Shown here: one piece after another, positions 1 through 7,271 of the stretch
Layout: every line of letters starts with the position of its first letter
Position numbering within the stretch: position 1 is the first letter of the stretch
Assembly (NCBI GenBank): GCA_041685075.1
Contig: JAWLGN010000193.1
Coordinates: forward strand, 1 to 10,612
DNA: 10,612 bases
From: JAMCRM01 sp041685075
Lineage (GTDB): Bacteria > Acidobacteriota > Terriglobia > Bryobacterales > Bryobacteraceae
Direction of reading: 5' to 3'
The notes under the pieces: generated by a model
Database searches by the model: none
What the model saw: only the letters and a program-made list of their open reading frames with translations
What the model was told of the DNA's origin: nothing
Made by a program: the position numbers and the translations under genes

Positions 1-873
1 CTCGGGCACGAACTCGACCGGCTGCGTGTCGTCGGTCTGGGCGGCCCAGTGGCACAGGTCCACGGTATGGGATCCCCACTCGAGGATGCCGCCGCCGTGA
101 AAGTCGTACCAGTTGCGCCAGCCGCCGCTCACGTAGGAGGGATGGTAGGGGCGCCAGGGGGCGGGGCCCAGCCAGCGATCCCAGTCGAGCACCTGTTTGG
201 GCGGTTCGGGTTCGCCGGCCAGCCAGCCGCGTTCGGGCAGCGGCGGCCAGTATTGCCACGGTCCCACGTTGGCGTAAACGGTCTTGAGCTTGCCGAGCTT
301 GCCGGTGTGCGCCAGTTCCACCGCCAGTTCCAGGTTGCCGCCGTTGCGGCGCTGGCAGCCGGCCTGGTAGATGCGGCCGTAACGCCGGAAGGCGGCGGCC
401 AGGGCGCGGCTCTCTTCCATGGACATGGAGCAGGGTTTCTCGCAGTAGACGTCCTTGCCGTGCTGCGCCGCCAGGATGGAAAGCGGCGCGTGCCAGCGGT
501 CGCCGGTGGCGATGAGGATGGCGTCGATGTCCGGGCGGGCGAGCAGTTCGAACTGGTCCATGTACATGGCGCAGTCGTTGTTGCCGTACCGCTTGTCCAC
601 CATGCTCTTGACGGCTTCGCGCCGCTCGTTGCGCACGTCGCAGATGGCTACGAAGCGCACCTGGCCGTAGCTGAGCAGGGCGCGCAGGTCGGAGGTGCCG
701 CGCGAGCCGATACCCAGACCGGCCATCACGATACGGTCGCTCGGCGGCACCGCCCCGGCGCGCTGTCCCAGCACGGAACTGGGGACCACCATGGGCGCCG
801 CCGCAACAGCGCCGGCCTGGGCCGCGGTCTTGAAGAACCGCCGCCGTGTTACCGAGGGGCCTTGTGTCGTCAT
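1..873 (-). CDS. Tat-exported Gfo/Idh/MocA-family oxidoreductase (C-terminus beyond window)
   Basis: This is a probable NAD(P)-dependent sugar or cyclitol dehydrogenase-type protein, exported folded by the Tat pathway. The first 291 residues are visible; exported members usually run somewhat over 400, so the C-terminal part is missing. The start at 873 is followed at once by a twin-arginine signal (T9-R-R-R-F-F-K15) and an Ala/Val-rich segment ending near residue 36. A Rossmann dinucleotide site follows (G52-L-G-I-G-S-R-G59), then the family EKP motif (E145-K146-P147) and a G-S-H269-T-V-D272 stretch in the C-terminal domain, where family members carry catalytic or substrate residues. A GGAG Shine-Dalgarno lies 7 bases upstream of the ATG. 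The substrate cannot be told from the sequence. It is divergent from the chemosensory operon and looks functionally unrelated. Many exported homologues are annotated only by family, and some may not catalyse redox turnover. Confidence 0.93.
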   Translation of the reverse strand, partial: MTTQGPSVTRRRFFKTAAQAGAVAAAPMVVPSSVLGQRAGAVPPSDRIVMAGLGIGSRGTSDLRALLSYGQVRFVAICDVRNERREAVKSMVDKRYGNNDCAMYMDQFELLARPDIDAILIATGDRWHAPLSILAAQHGKDVYCEKPCSMSMEESRALAAAFRRYGRIYQAGCQRRNGGNLELAVELAHTGKLGKLKTVYANVGPWQYWPPLPERGWLAGEPEPPKQVLDWDRWLGPAPWRPYHPSYVSGGWRNWYDFHGGGILEWGSHTVDLCHWAAQTDDTQPVEFVPE

Positions 874-878
874 TGATC

Positions 879-884
879 TTCTCC
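879..884 (-). promoter_or_regulatory. Shine-Dalgarno of the Gfo/Idh gene
   Basis: Read on the minus strand, GGAGAA lies here. Its GGAG core ends 7 bases before the ATG at 873, which supports that start and the Tat signal that follows it. Confidence 0.7.
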
Positions 885-933
885 GCGCTGAATTCTATTT
901 CCCGCACAGCGGGGACGCTGGAACGAGAGGGTC

Positions 934-939
934 ATTATA
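934..939 (-). promoter_or_regulatory. Candidate sigma-70-type -10 box for the Gfo/Idh gene
   Basis: The minus strand reads TATAAT exactly, the -10 consensus, in an otherwise GC-rich gap. A start point about 7 bases downstream (near 927) would give a leader of roughly 54 bases that includes the GGAG ribosome site. I see no good TTGACA-like -35 box 15-18 bases upstream (the minus strand there reads around AACTCG) and no extended TGn. The promoter would therefore be weak, activated, or read by a sigma factor with a different -35 preference. The call rests on the -10 match and its position only. Confidence 0.45.
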
Positions 940-1045
940 TCGCTTCATCGGACGCGCGAGTTGCCTATGGAACGGAAAGGCTCCGGGGCGTTTCGTTTTC
1001 GCGGGAGAAGCGCCGGCAGGCTCATGTGCCCCGCCGCACAGAGTA

Positions 1046-1060
1046 TGGCCCCTGCCTTGC
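1046..1060 (+). promoter_or_regulatory. Candidate sigma-54 (-24/-12) promoter of the chemosensory operon
   Basis: TGGCCCCTGCCTTGC matches the RpoN pattern TGGCACG-N4-TTGC at the invariant GG and GC, which are spaced exactly 12 bases apart. The flanking T, C and TT also match. It is the strongest promoter-like string seen on the plus strand in the gap before cheW. With C1060 as -12, transcription would start near 1072, only about 9 bases before the ATG at 1081. That is unusually short and is the main argument against. No enhancer-binding site could be recognised upstream. Confidence 0.35.
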
Positions 1061-1080
1061 GGGATAATTGGGCAGTTTTT

Positions 1081-1581
1081 ATGGGTTCGCCACACAGTGC
1101 GACGTTGCTGCTGTTTCAAGTTGCGGGCGAGACCTGTGCGATTCCCGCCGAGGCCGTCAAGCAGGTTGTGCCCCTGGCCGCGCTGAACCGCCCTCCGGGG
1201 TTGCCGCCCGTGCTGGAAGGTTTCCTGAACCTGGGGGGTACCGCGGTGCCGGTGATCCGCCTCGAGCGCCTCTTCGGCCTGCCGCCGCAGCCGCCGCCGC
1301 TCCATGCCCACCTGGTGGTGCTGGGACGGCAGGAGCATCCGTTCGCGCTGCTGGTGAGCCGCGCGCTGGATATCGTGCCCGTGGCGCCGGAGGGGCTGCG
1401 GCCGATTCCGAAGGGCAGCACCTTCAACGAGTGCGCCACGGCGGAAGTGGAGGCCGGCGGGCGGGCGGTGCCCGTGCTCTCGCCCGGCCGCCTCCTGCTG
1501 GAGAGCGAACGCCAGGCCATCGCGGCCTTCCAGGAGACCGCCCAGCGATATCTCGACGAGTTGGAGCCGCCCTCCGCATGA
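1081..1581 (+). CDS. cheW: CheW coupling protein, first copy (WspB-like)
   Basis: This 166-residue cytoplasmic coupling protein links CheA to chemoreceptors. It is a single CheW domain: a first strand T8-LLLFQVAGE with the typical 'I-P-A/V-E..-V' stretch (I21-P22-A-E-A-V), then F48-L-N-L-G-G53-T..P-V-I, and a C-terminal helix. Length is usual for CheW. The frame stays open upstream to 961, with other possible starts at 961, 967, 1024 and 1045. The CheW fold begins only a few residues after the ATG at 1081, so I chose that. The ribosome site there is weak. Where E. coli CheW has the strongly conserved Arg of the LRG motif (R62), this protein has Gly (G52). It overlaps cheR by 4 bases (ATGA). 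The position before a CheR-TPR gene matches wspB. Confidence 0.9.
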   Translation: MGSPHSATLLLFQVAGETCAIPAEAVKQVVPLAALNRPPGLPPVLEGFLNLGGTAVPVIRLERLFGLPPQPPPLHAHLVVLGRQEHPFALLVSRALDIVPVAPEGLRPIPKGSTFNECATAEVEAGGRAVPVLSPGRLLLESERQAIAAFQETAQRYLDELEPPSA

Positions 1582-2930
1582 ACGCGCAGGAGATTATGCG
1601 CGACTCGGGCTACCCCCGGCTGAAGGCGCTGATCCTGGTGTCTACCGGGTTGGCCTACTACCGCGACAAGGATTGGGAGGTTGCGGACCGCGTGGCCCAC
1701 CGTATCAACGCGCTCGCACTGCCCAACTGCACTGCGTATATCGAACTGCTGGAATCGCAGCCCGCCGGGAGCCGCGAGATGGACGCCCTGATCGCCGAGT
1801 TCACGGTCGGGGAAACCTATTTCTTCCGTCATCGCGAGCAGTTCGACATGCTGCGCCGCACGGCCATCCCGCAGTTGCTGGAAAGACGGCGCGCGGAGCG
1901 GGCGTTGCGCGTATGGAGCGCGGGCTGCGCCACCGGGGCCGAACCGTATTCGGTCTCCATCCTCCTGCGGCTGGAGATGGCGGTGGAGATAGCCGGGTGG
2001 GAGATCTCCATCCTGGGCACCGACATCAACCGCGCCTTCCTGGCACGCGCCGAGGAGGGGGTTTTCGACCGCTGGGCCCTTCGCGAAACACCCCAACGCG
2101 TGAGAGACACCTGTTTCGACCAGCGGGGCAAGTACTGGGTGATCCGCCCGGAGTACCGCCGCGGCGTCCGGTTCCGGTATCACAACCTGGTATCCGACGC
2201 GGCTCCGGTCGCACCCGGCACGTTGGCGGGGTTCGACCTGGTGCTATGTCGTAACGTGCTGATCTATTTCGATCATGAGACGATGAAGCTAGTGGCCGTG
2301 AAGCTTTATGGCGCCATGGCCGAGGAGGGCTGGCTGGTGGTGGGGCACGCCGAAACGGGCACGGGGGTGTTTCGCTCTTTCGAGGCAGTGATGGAGGCCG
2401 GTGTGTCGCTCTACCGCAAACCCGCGCCAGGTCGTGTGGAGCCCGCGCGTCCTCCTGCCGCGTTGCCCGCACCCGGGTTGCCGCACAAGCCGGCGCCGCC
2501 TTCGCAACCGGCCCCGCCCGCTCCTGCGGCGGTCCCCAGCATCGAAGAGGTTCGGCAACTTGCGGACCGCGGGGAGTGGGAGGCGGGCGCGGCGAAGTGC
2601 CGCATGCTGCTGGCCGCCGATAAGCTCAATCCCGCGGCCCATTTCCTGTTCGGCCTCATCATGGCCCACACCGGCCGGGACAGGGAGGCTGAACGCTCGT
2701 TCCGCTCCGCGACCTATCTGGACCGCGCCTTCGCGGTCTCCTGGTATCACCTCGGGCTGTTGCTTTGGAAGCGCCGCGCGCTGTCCGACGCGAAGCGCGC
2801 CTTCGAAGTGCTGAATCACCTGCTGGACGGCGCGCCGGACGACCAACCCGTGGAGCACGCCGATGGCATGACCGCCGCGGAGTTGCGGGACATGGCCCGG
2901 CTACACCTGGAACTGCTCGGAGGTGCATGA
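1578..2930 (+). CDS. cheR: CheR-type receptor methyltransferase with C-terminal TPR domain (WspC-like)
   Basis: This S-adenosylmethionine-dependent methyltransferase (450 residues, cytoplasmic) methylates glutamates on the chemoreceptor for adaptation. The N-terminal CheR helical domain contains L-I-L-V-S-T-G-L-A-Y-Y-R-D-K. The SAM-binding loop is W113-S-A-G-C-A-T-G120-A-E-P-Y-S. A D-I-N segment follows, then C224-R-N-V-L-I-Y-F231-D, the family signature near the active site. After the catalytic domain (to about residue 280) comes a Pro/Ala-rich linker (about 281-321). A helical TPR-like region (about 323-425) and a tail with H-A-D-G-M-T-A-A-E-L finish the protein. The tail and the TPRs resemble WspC and other CheR-TPR proteins, where the TPRs are thought to aid localisation or receptor binding. 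The ATG overlaps the cheW stop, with GGAG 11 bases upstream. It also overlaps the next cheW by 4 bases. Confidence 0.95.
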   Translation: MNAQEIMRDSGYPRLKALILVSTGLAYYRDKDWEVADRVAHRINALALPNCTAYIELLESQPAGSREMDALIAEFTVGETYFFRHREQFDMLRRTAIPQLLERRRAERALRVWSAGCATGAEPYSVSILLRLEMAVEIAGWEISILGTDINRAFLARAEEGVFDRWALRETPQRVRDTCFDQRGKYWVIRPEYRRGVRFRYHNLVSDAAPVAPGTLAGFDLVLCRNVLIYFDHETMKLVAVKLYGAMAEEGWLVVGHAETGTGVFRSFEAVMEAGVSLYRKPAPGRVEPARPPAALPAPGLPHKPAPPSQPAPPAPAAVPSIEEVRQLADRGEWEAGAAKCRMLLAADKLNPAAHFLFGLIMAHTGRDREAERSFRSATYLDRAFAVSWYHLGLLLWKRRALSDAKRAFEVLNHLLDGAPDDQPVEHADGMTAAELRDMARLHLELLGGA

Positions 2931-3493
2931 AGGGAATGGATAAGAGCGGCAATTGGACAGGTGCTCACGATCGGTTGGAGGCCGGCCGCGATGCCCTCGA
3001 GCGTGCCTTCACCCCAACCGCGGAACAAGTGCAGGCAGTGCTCCGGGAGCGCGCTGCGCGGCTGGCGCGGGCAGCCCCTCCGGACTCCACTGGAGAGGAA
3101 ACCGGCGTGCTGGTGTTCCACGCCGGCGGCGACCGCTTCGCCATCGAACTGGATCGCCTCGCCGGGGTGGTGGCGGCGGGGCCCTGCTCGCCGGTTCCCG
3201 GGGCGCCGCCCGAGCTGGCCGGGGTGATGCAGTTGCGAGGGCAGATCTGCCCAGTCTGGGAAGCCTCCCGCCTGCTCGGCCGGGAGCAGGAAGAGGCGGG
3301 AGCGCACGTGCTGCTGCTCTACGCCGGCGAGCGGCAGATCGGCGTCCGCGTGGGCGGCGCGCTGGAGATTCGGCATGTAACCCCCGGACAAAGGCTCCCG
3401 GCCAAGGCCCAACCGCCCTGGGTGCGCTACCTGCTGCCGGACCTGGTGGCGGTACTGGATGCAGACGAATTGCTGAAGCAGGGGCTCTCATGA
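2927..3493 (+). CDS. cheW: CheW coupling protein, second copy with N-terminal extension (WspD-like)
   Basis: This 188-residue second coupling protein carries about 58 extra residues before the CheW core. The extension holds a predicted helix with E33-Q-V-Q-A-V-L-R-E-R-A-A-R-L-A-R48, a charged pattern I associate with CheW proteins of alternative (non-flagellar) systems. The core starts at G60-V-L-V-F, has F-A-I-E-L, and keeps the canonical L103-R104-G105 motif that the first CheW lacks. The start is uncertain by three codons: a GGAGG at 2919-2923 is 3 bases from the ATG at 2927 and 12 bases from the ATG at 2936. I kept 2927 because it repeats the ATGA overlap seen at neighbouring junctions. 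Position after CheR-TPR matches wspD, which also has a longer N-terminus than wspB. Confidence 0.9.
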   Translation: MKGMDKSGNWTGAHDRLEAGRDALERAFTPTAEQVQAVLRERAARLARAAPPDSTGEETGVLVFHAGGDRFAIELDRLAGVVAAGPCSPVPGAPPELAGVMQLRGQICPVWEASRLLGREQEEAGAHVLLLYAGERQIGVRVGGALEIRHVTPGQRLPAKAQPPWVRYLLPDLVAVLDADELLKQGLS

Positions 3494-5166
3494 AGAATAT
3501 GCGGATCGGAACGCGGATTCTCCTCGGTTTCGGCCTGGTTGTGGGCCTGGCCGTGGCCTTGGGGGTGTATGCGCTGGTGATGCACGGGCGCGCCCAGAAG
3601 TTCAACGAAGAAATCGATACACGCGACGCGCGCCTGCTGGAAACGCTGCGGTTGCTGGCTGCCAGCGAGACCAATATGCGGGTTCTCAGGGAGCACGCCC
3701 TGGTGAACCGCCTGCTGGCCCGACAGGGGCTGCCGGCCAACGATCCTTCCGTCTTCGAAAGCGAGTGGCGGCAGAGCCGGGATCGCAATCTGCGCCTGTT
3801 CGAAGAACTCGGAACCGCCGCCGCCACCTATGAAAAGGAAGCCACCACGCGGGAACGGCAGCAGCAGTGGCGCGCCACCCAGGAGGCCGCGCGCGACGCG
3901 CAAGCTGCCCTGCAAGCCCTTTCCGCCGAGGTGGAAGCGCAATTCGAGCTGGCGCAAAAGGACCTGCCCCAAATGGTGAGCCGCATCCAGAGCACCGAGA
4001 AGCTGCGCGCGGCCTACGAGGCGCAACTGGAAGAGGCGCAGCGCCTGGTCCGGGCGCAGGTGGAGGCGGGCCGGCAGCAGATCGCCGAGTACTACGGCCA
4101 CACCCGCAGGTCGCTGATCGCCGCCCTGCTCACTGCGGCCCTGCTCAGCCTCCTGCTCAGTTTTCTCATTCAGCACTCCATCACCCGGCCGCTGGGCACC
4201 TTTGTGAATTTCCTCGGGCGCGTGGGGCAGGGAGACCTCACGGGCGTAGCACCCGTGGACCGCCGCGATGAGCTGGGCGACCTGGCCCACAGCCTGAACA
4301 AGATGGTTGCGGGATTACGGGATGTGGCCATGCAGGCGCGCCACACGGCCGAAGAACTGGGGGCGGCTACGGCTGAGATTCTGGCTTCCACCCAGCAGCA
4401 GGCCGCCGGCACCGCCGAACAGGCCGCCGCCGTGCAGCAGGCCAACGCTACCATCAGCCAGATTACCCAGGCCGGCTCCCAGATCTCCGAGCGCGCCCGC
4501 CAGGTAGCCGCGGCCGCGGAAGCCACCAGCGGCGCCAGCACCGCCGGCCTTCAAGCGGTTCAAATCACCGCCAGCAACATGGAGGGCATCCGGGAACAGG
4601 GCGAGGCGGTGGCCCAGAATGTAGTGGCCCTGAGCGAGAAAACCCAGGCCATCGGGGAGATCATCGCCGCCGTAAACGAGGTTGCCGAGCAGTCTCACCT
4701 GCTGGCACTCAACGCGGCTATCGAGGCGGCCGCGGCGGGCGAGCACGGCCGCAGGTTCTCGGTAGTGGCGAGCGAGATGAAAAATTTGGCCGATCAATCC
4801 AAGCAGGCCACCGTACAGGTACGCTCGATTTTGAGCGATATCCAGAAGGCCATCAACAGTTCGGTGATGCTCACCGAGGAAGCCGTGAAGCGCGTGGAGT
4901 CGGGGCGGCAGCAGGCGGGGTCGGCCGACCGCGCCATCCGTTCCCTCACCGCCAACATCGAGGAGAGCGTGCGGGCATTCCAGCAGATCGCCGCCGGCAG
5001 CTCGCAGCAGCAGATCGGCTTCGAGCAGGTGAGCCAGGCCTTCCGAAGCATCAGCGTGGCGGCGCAGGAGACGGCCAATAGCACGCGGCAGTCGGAAAAG
5101 GCCGCCGCCCACTTGAACGCGCTGGCGCAGCAACTGCGCGCGGTGGTGGAGAGATACCAGATTTGA
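3490..5166 (+). CDS. Transmembrane methyl-accepting chemoreceptor (WspA-like position-shifted MCP)
   Basis: This inner-membrane sensor has 558 residues. TM1 spans about 10-31. A mostly helical, polar periplasmic region (about 32-205) is compatible with a four-helix-bundle sensor. TM2 is about 208-228, HAMP starts at R233-P234 and runs to about 283, and a coiled-coil signalling hairpin follows. The tip contains E400-Q-S-H-L-L-A-L-N408-A-A-I-E-A-A. The Pro(HAMP)-to-tip-Asn distance is about 14 residues longer than in E. coli Tsr, as expected of a 40-heptad receptor. Likely methylation positions lie at heptad spacing: Q303/Q304, E310/Q311 and Q316/Q317. The sites at 299-308 and 312-321 match the consensus fully. 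There is no C-terminal NWETF-like CheR tether; the protein ends V-E-R-Y-Q-I. AGGGG lies 5 bases before the ATG. It overlaps cheW and cheA by 4 bases each. The ligand is unknown. Confidence 0.93.
   Translation: MKNMRIGTRILLGFGLVVGLAVALGVYALVMHGRAQKFNEEIDTRDARLLETLRLLAASETNMRVLREHALVNRLLARQGLPANDPSVFESEWRQSRDRNLRLFEELGTAAATYEKEATTRERQQQWRATQEAARDAQAALQALSAEVEAQFELAQKDLPQMVSRIQSTEKLRAAYEAQLEEAQRLVRAQVEAGRQQIAEYYGHTRRSLIAALLTAALLSLLLSFLIQHSITRPLGTFVNFLGRVGQGDLTGVAPVDRRDELGDLAHSLNKMVAGLRDVAMQARHTAEELGAATAEILASTQQQAAGTAEQAAAVQQANATISQITQAGSQISERARQVAAAAEATSGASTAGLQAVQITASNMEGIREQGEAVAQNVVALSEKTQAIGEIIAAVNEVAEQSHLLALNAAIEAAAAGEHGRRFSVVASEMKNLADQSKQATVQVRSILSDIQKAINSSVMLTEEAVKRVESGRQQAGSADRAIRSLTANIEESVRAFQQIAAGSSQQQIGFEQVSQAFRSISVAAQETANSTRQSEKAAAHLNALAQQLRAVVERYQI
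5148..5153 (+). promoter_or_regulatory. Shine-Dalgarno that supports the TTG start of cheA
   Basis: GGAGAG sits 9 bases upstream of TTG 5163. No in-frame ATG or GTG occurs early enough to preserve the first helix of the Hpt domain, so this site decides the start. It lies inside the 3' end of the chemoreceptor gene. Confidence 0.6.
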
Positions 5167-7271
5167 GTTCCAACGACCCCAGGCTGCTGGCCATTTTCGA
5201 AGCCGAGCAGCGGGAACACGTCGAACGCATCCGGGAGCTGACCAGGCCGGGACTCCGGGGAGCGGCGCTCGAAGAGGTGCTGCGGCGGGCCCATACCCTG
5301 AAGGGCGCTGCCAGGGCGGTGGGGCTGCGCGGAGTGGAGCTGCTGGCGCACCGCCTGGAAGCCGTGCTGGCCAGGGTGCGAGACGGCAGCCTGGAGCTGG
5401 ACGCAGCGGCCATCGAGGCCATCCAGGGGATGCTGAACGCCACCGAAGACGCTACGGCCGCCGTACGGGCGGGGGATCCGGAGCCGGATGTCGGAGCGCC
5501 GCTGGCCGCGCTCGAGGCGCTGCTGGACGGGGGCGCCGAGTCGCCCCGGCCGGCAAGCAGAAGCGGCGCCGCCGCACCACCGCTCGAAGCGCCGCCGGCC
5601 GCCGCCGAGGACTTCGTCCGGGTGGCGGCCCGGTACGTGGATCAACTGGCAGCTTCCTCTGCGCAGTTGCTGGCCGCGGCATCGGCCGAGATGAGCGCCG
5701 CGCGGGGGCTGGAAGCCTTCGAGGCTCGCGCGGGGAGGCTCGAGCTGCCCGCCACCGCCGGGCAGCTCGAAGAGGAGCTGCGCAGTCTGGCGCGCGACCT
5801 GCGCCAGGCAGTTCGCTCCCGCCGCACCATGGCCTGGAACCTGCACCGCCTGGCCGCCGATGTCTATCACCAAAGCACGCTCATTCGGATGACCCCGGCG
5901 GATGCCGTCTTCGGGATGTTCCGTAAGATGGTGCGCGACATGGCCGTGGAAGAGGGAAAGCGCGTCGAGTTCCGCACCTCTGGCATGGACGTGCAGGCCG
6001 ACCGCCTCGTCCTGCAGGCTTTGAAGGACCCGGTGATGCACCTGCTGCGCAACGCCGTGTCGCACGGCATCGAGTCACCGGGAGAGCGCGCCGCAGCGGC
6101 CAAGCCGGAGATCGGCAGCGTGGAGTTGCTGATTGAAGCGCGCGGCGGCCGCTTGTTCATTACCGTCGAGGACGACGGCCGCGGCATCGATTTCGCCCGG
6201 GTCAGGGAGGTGGCGGTGAACCGCGGGTTGCTCACCCCCGGCGGCGATCCGCGGCGGGAGACGGAGTGGCTGGAGCGGTTGCTCATGTCGCCCGGGTTTT
6301 CGACCTCCACGGGCGTGAGCAGCCTGGCTGGGCGCGGCATGGGGCTGTCGGTGGTGGAGCGGCAGGTCTCGCGGCTGCAGGGCCACGTGGAGTTCCGGCA
6401 CGGGCGGGACGGCGGCGCGGCGGTGGTGCTCTCGGTGCCGCTTTCCATCGTCCTTCACCACGTGGTGCTGGTGGCCGCCGGCGGGCATACTTTCAGCCTT
6501 CCGGGCGCCGCCGTCGAGCGCCTGATGCGGGTGAGTCCGAAAGACGTGGAGACTGCGGGCGGTGTGGAAGTCATTCGTGCCGGCAGCCATGCCGTACCGC
6601 TGTTCCGGTTGACCGCGCTGCTCGGCACGGAGGAAGCCGCCCCGGAAGTGGAACGCGGCGCCGCCCTGCCCATCGTGGTGCTGCGCTCCGGCGAACAGCG
6701 GGCGGGGTTGGTGGTGGACGCCTTGCTCGACGAATGCGAGGCGGCGGTGGAAGAACTCGGGCTGCCGCCCACCGCCGGTCTCGCCAGCGGCGGCGTGGCG
6801 CTCAAGGATGGCGCCGTAGCGGTGATGCTGAACCCCGCGGCCCTGCTGTTGCGTGCCCGCGAGAGCGGCGCCCGCCCGGCCGTCATCCCTCCGACGGAAG
6901 AGAAACGGCCCGTCACAATCCTGGTGGTGGACGATTCCATTACCACCAGGGCGCTGGAAAAGAGCATCCTGGAGGCTCACGGCTATCACGTGCGGCTGGC
7001 CGTGGACGGTGTGGAGGCGCTGGAGCGGCTGCGGGCCGAGCCCGTGGATGTGGTGATTGCCGATGTCGCCATGCCGAGAATGGACGGTTTCGAACTCCTC
7101 GAGCGGATTCGCAAGGACCGGCAGTTATCCGAAATCCCCGTGATTATTGTTACGTCTCACGAAGAGAGGGAGGACCAGGAGCGGGGTCTGGCATTGGGAG
7201 CCGACGCCTACATCGTGAAAAGGAAATTCAGTCAGCGGGAACTGTTGGATACCGTACGGCAGGTGTTATGA
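5163..7271 (+). CDS. cheA: CheA-type histidine kinase with fused C-terminal receiver (WspE-like)
   Basis: This 702-residue kinase autophosphorylates in receptor arrays and passes phosphate to receiver domains. Domains in order: Hpt with phospho-acceptor H44 (A-H-T-L-K-G-A-A); an Ala/Pro-rich linker (about 106-150) with no recognisable P2 CheY-binding domain; a helical dimerisation region; an HATPase with N box N297 (L-R-N-A-V-S-H-G), G1 D337-D-G-R-G341, F box G-F-S-T-S and G2 G390-R-G-M-G394; a CheW-like P5 domain (about 428-560); and a receiver (about 583-702). The receiver has acidic pair D590/D591, phospho-acceptor D634, T664 and K686, all canonical. The start is TTG, overlapping the receptor stop as TTGA, with GGAGAG 9 bases upstream. 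CheA-REC fusions are typical of Wsp and Frz systems; the receiver may act as a phosphate sink or autoregulator. Confidence 0.95.
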   Translation: MSSNDPRLLAIFEAEQREHVERIRELTRPGLRGAALEEVLRRAHTLKGAARAVGLRGVELLAHRLEAVLARVRDGSLELDAAAIEAIQGMLNATEDATAAVRAGDPEPDVGAPLAALEALLDGGAESPRPASRSGAAAPPLEAPPAAAEDFVRVAARYVDQLAASSAQLLAAASAEMSAARGLEAFEARAGRLELPATAGQLEEELRSLARDLRQAVRSRRTMAWNLHRLAADVYHQSTLIRMTPADAVFGMFRKMVRDMAVEEGKRVEFRTSGMDVQADRLVLQALKDPVMHLLRNAVSHGIESPGERAAAAKPEIGSVELLIEARGGRLFITVEDDGRGIDFARVREVAVNRGLLTPGGDPRRETEWLERLLMSPGFSTSTGVSSLAGRGMGLSVVERQVSRLQGHVEFRHGRDGGAAVVLSVPLSIVLHHVVLVAAGGHTFSLPGAAVERLMRVSPKDVETAGGVEVIRAGSHAVPLFRLTALLGTEEAAPEVERGAALPIVVLRSGEQRAGLVVDALLDECEAAVEELGLPPTAGLASGGVALKDGAVAVMLNPAALLLRARESGARPAVIPPTEEKRPVTILVVDDSITTRALEKSILEAHGYHVRLAVDGVEALERLRAEPVDVVIADVAMPRMDGFELLERIRKDRQLSEIPVIIVTSHEEREDQERGLALGADAYIVKRKFSQRELLDTVRQVL

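Noticed and set aside
49..876. Open plus-strand reading frame of 275 codons at the left edge
   Set aside because: It lies antisense to the Gfo/Idh gene, which has a Tat signal, Rossmann motif and EKP motif in frame. The plus-strand product is Ala/Gly/Val-rich with no recognisable domain.
901..913. Short hairpin CCCGC-ACA-GCGGG in the divergent gap
   Set aside because: The stem is only 5 pairs with a 3-base loop and no T-tract on either strand, and it lies between two gene starts where a terminator is not expected.
1063..1068. GATAAT as a sigma-70 -10 box for the chemosensory operon
   Set aside because: No -35-like hexamer 15-18 bases upstream, and a start point would fall almost on the cheW ATG. 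The sigma-54 pattern fits the same place better.
961..1080. Upstream extension of the first cheW to TTG 961 or ATG 967, 1024 or 1045
   Set aside because: The extra residues are Arg/Gly-rich with no CheW homology, and the CheW fold starts right after ATG 1081. Transcription from the sigma-54-like site would also begin downstream of these codons.
4794..6065. Long minus-strand open frame (423 codons) opposite the receptor and cheA
   Set aside because: GC-rich genes commonly leave antisense frames open. The product is His/Arg/Gly-rich without domain motifs, while the plus strand encodes clear MCP and CheA motifs.
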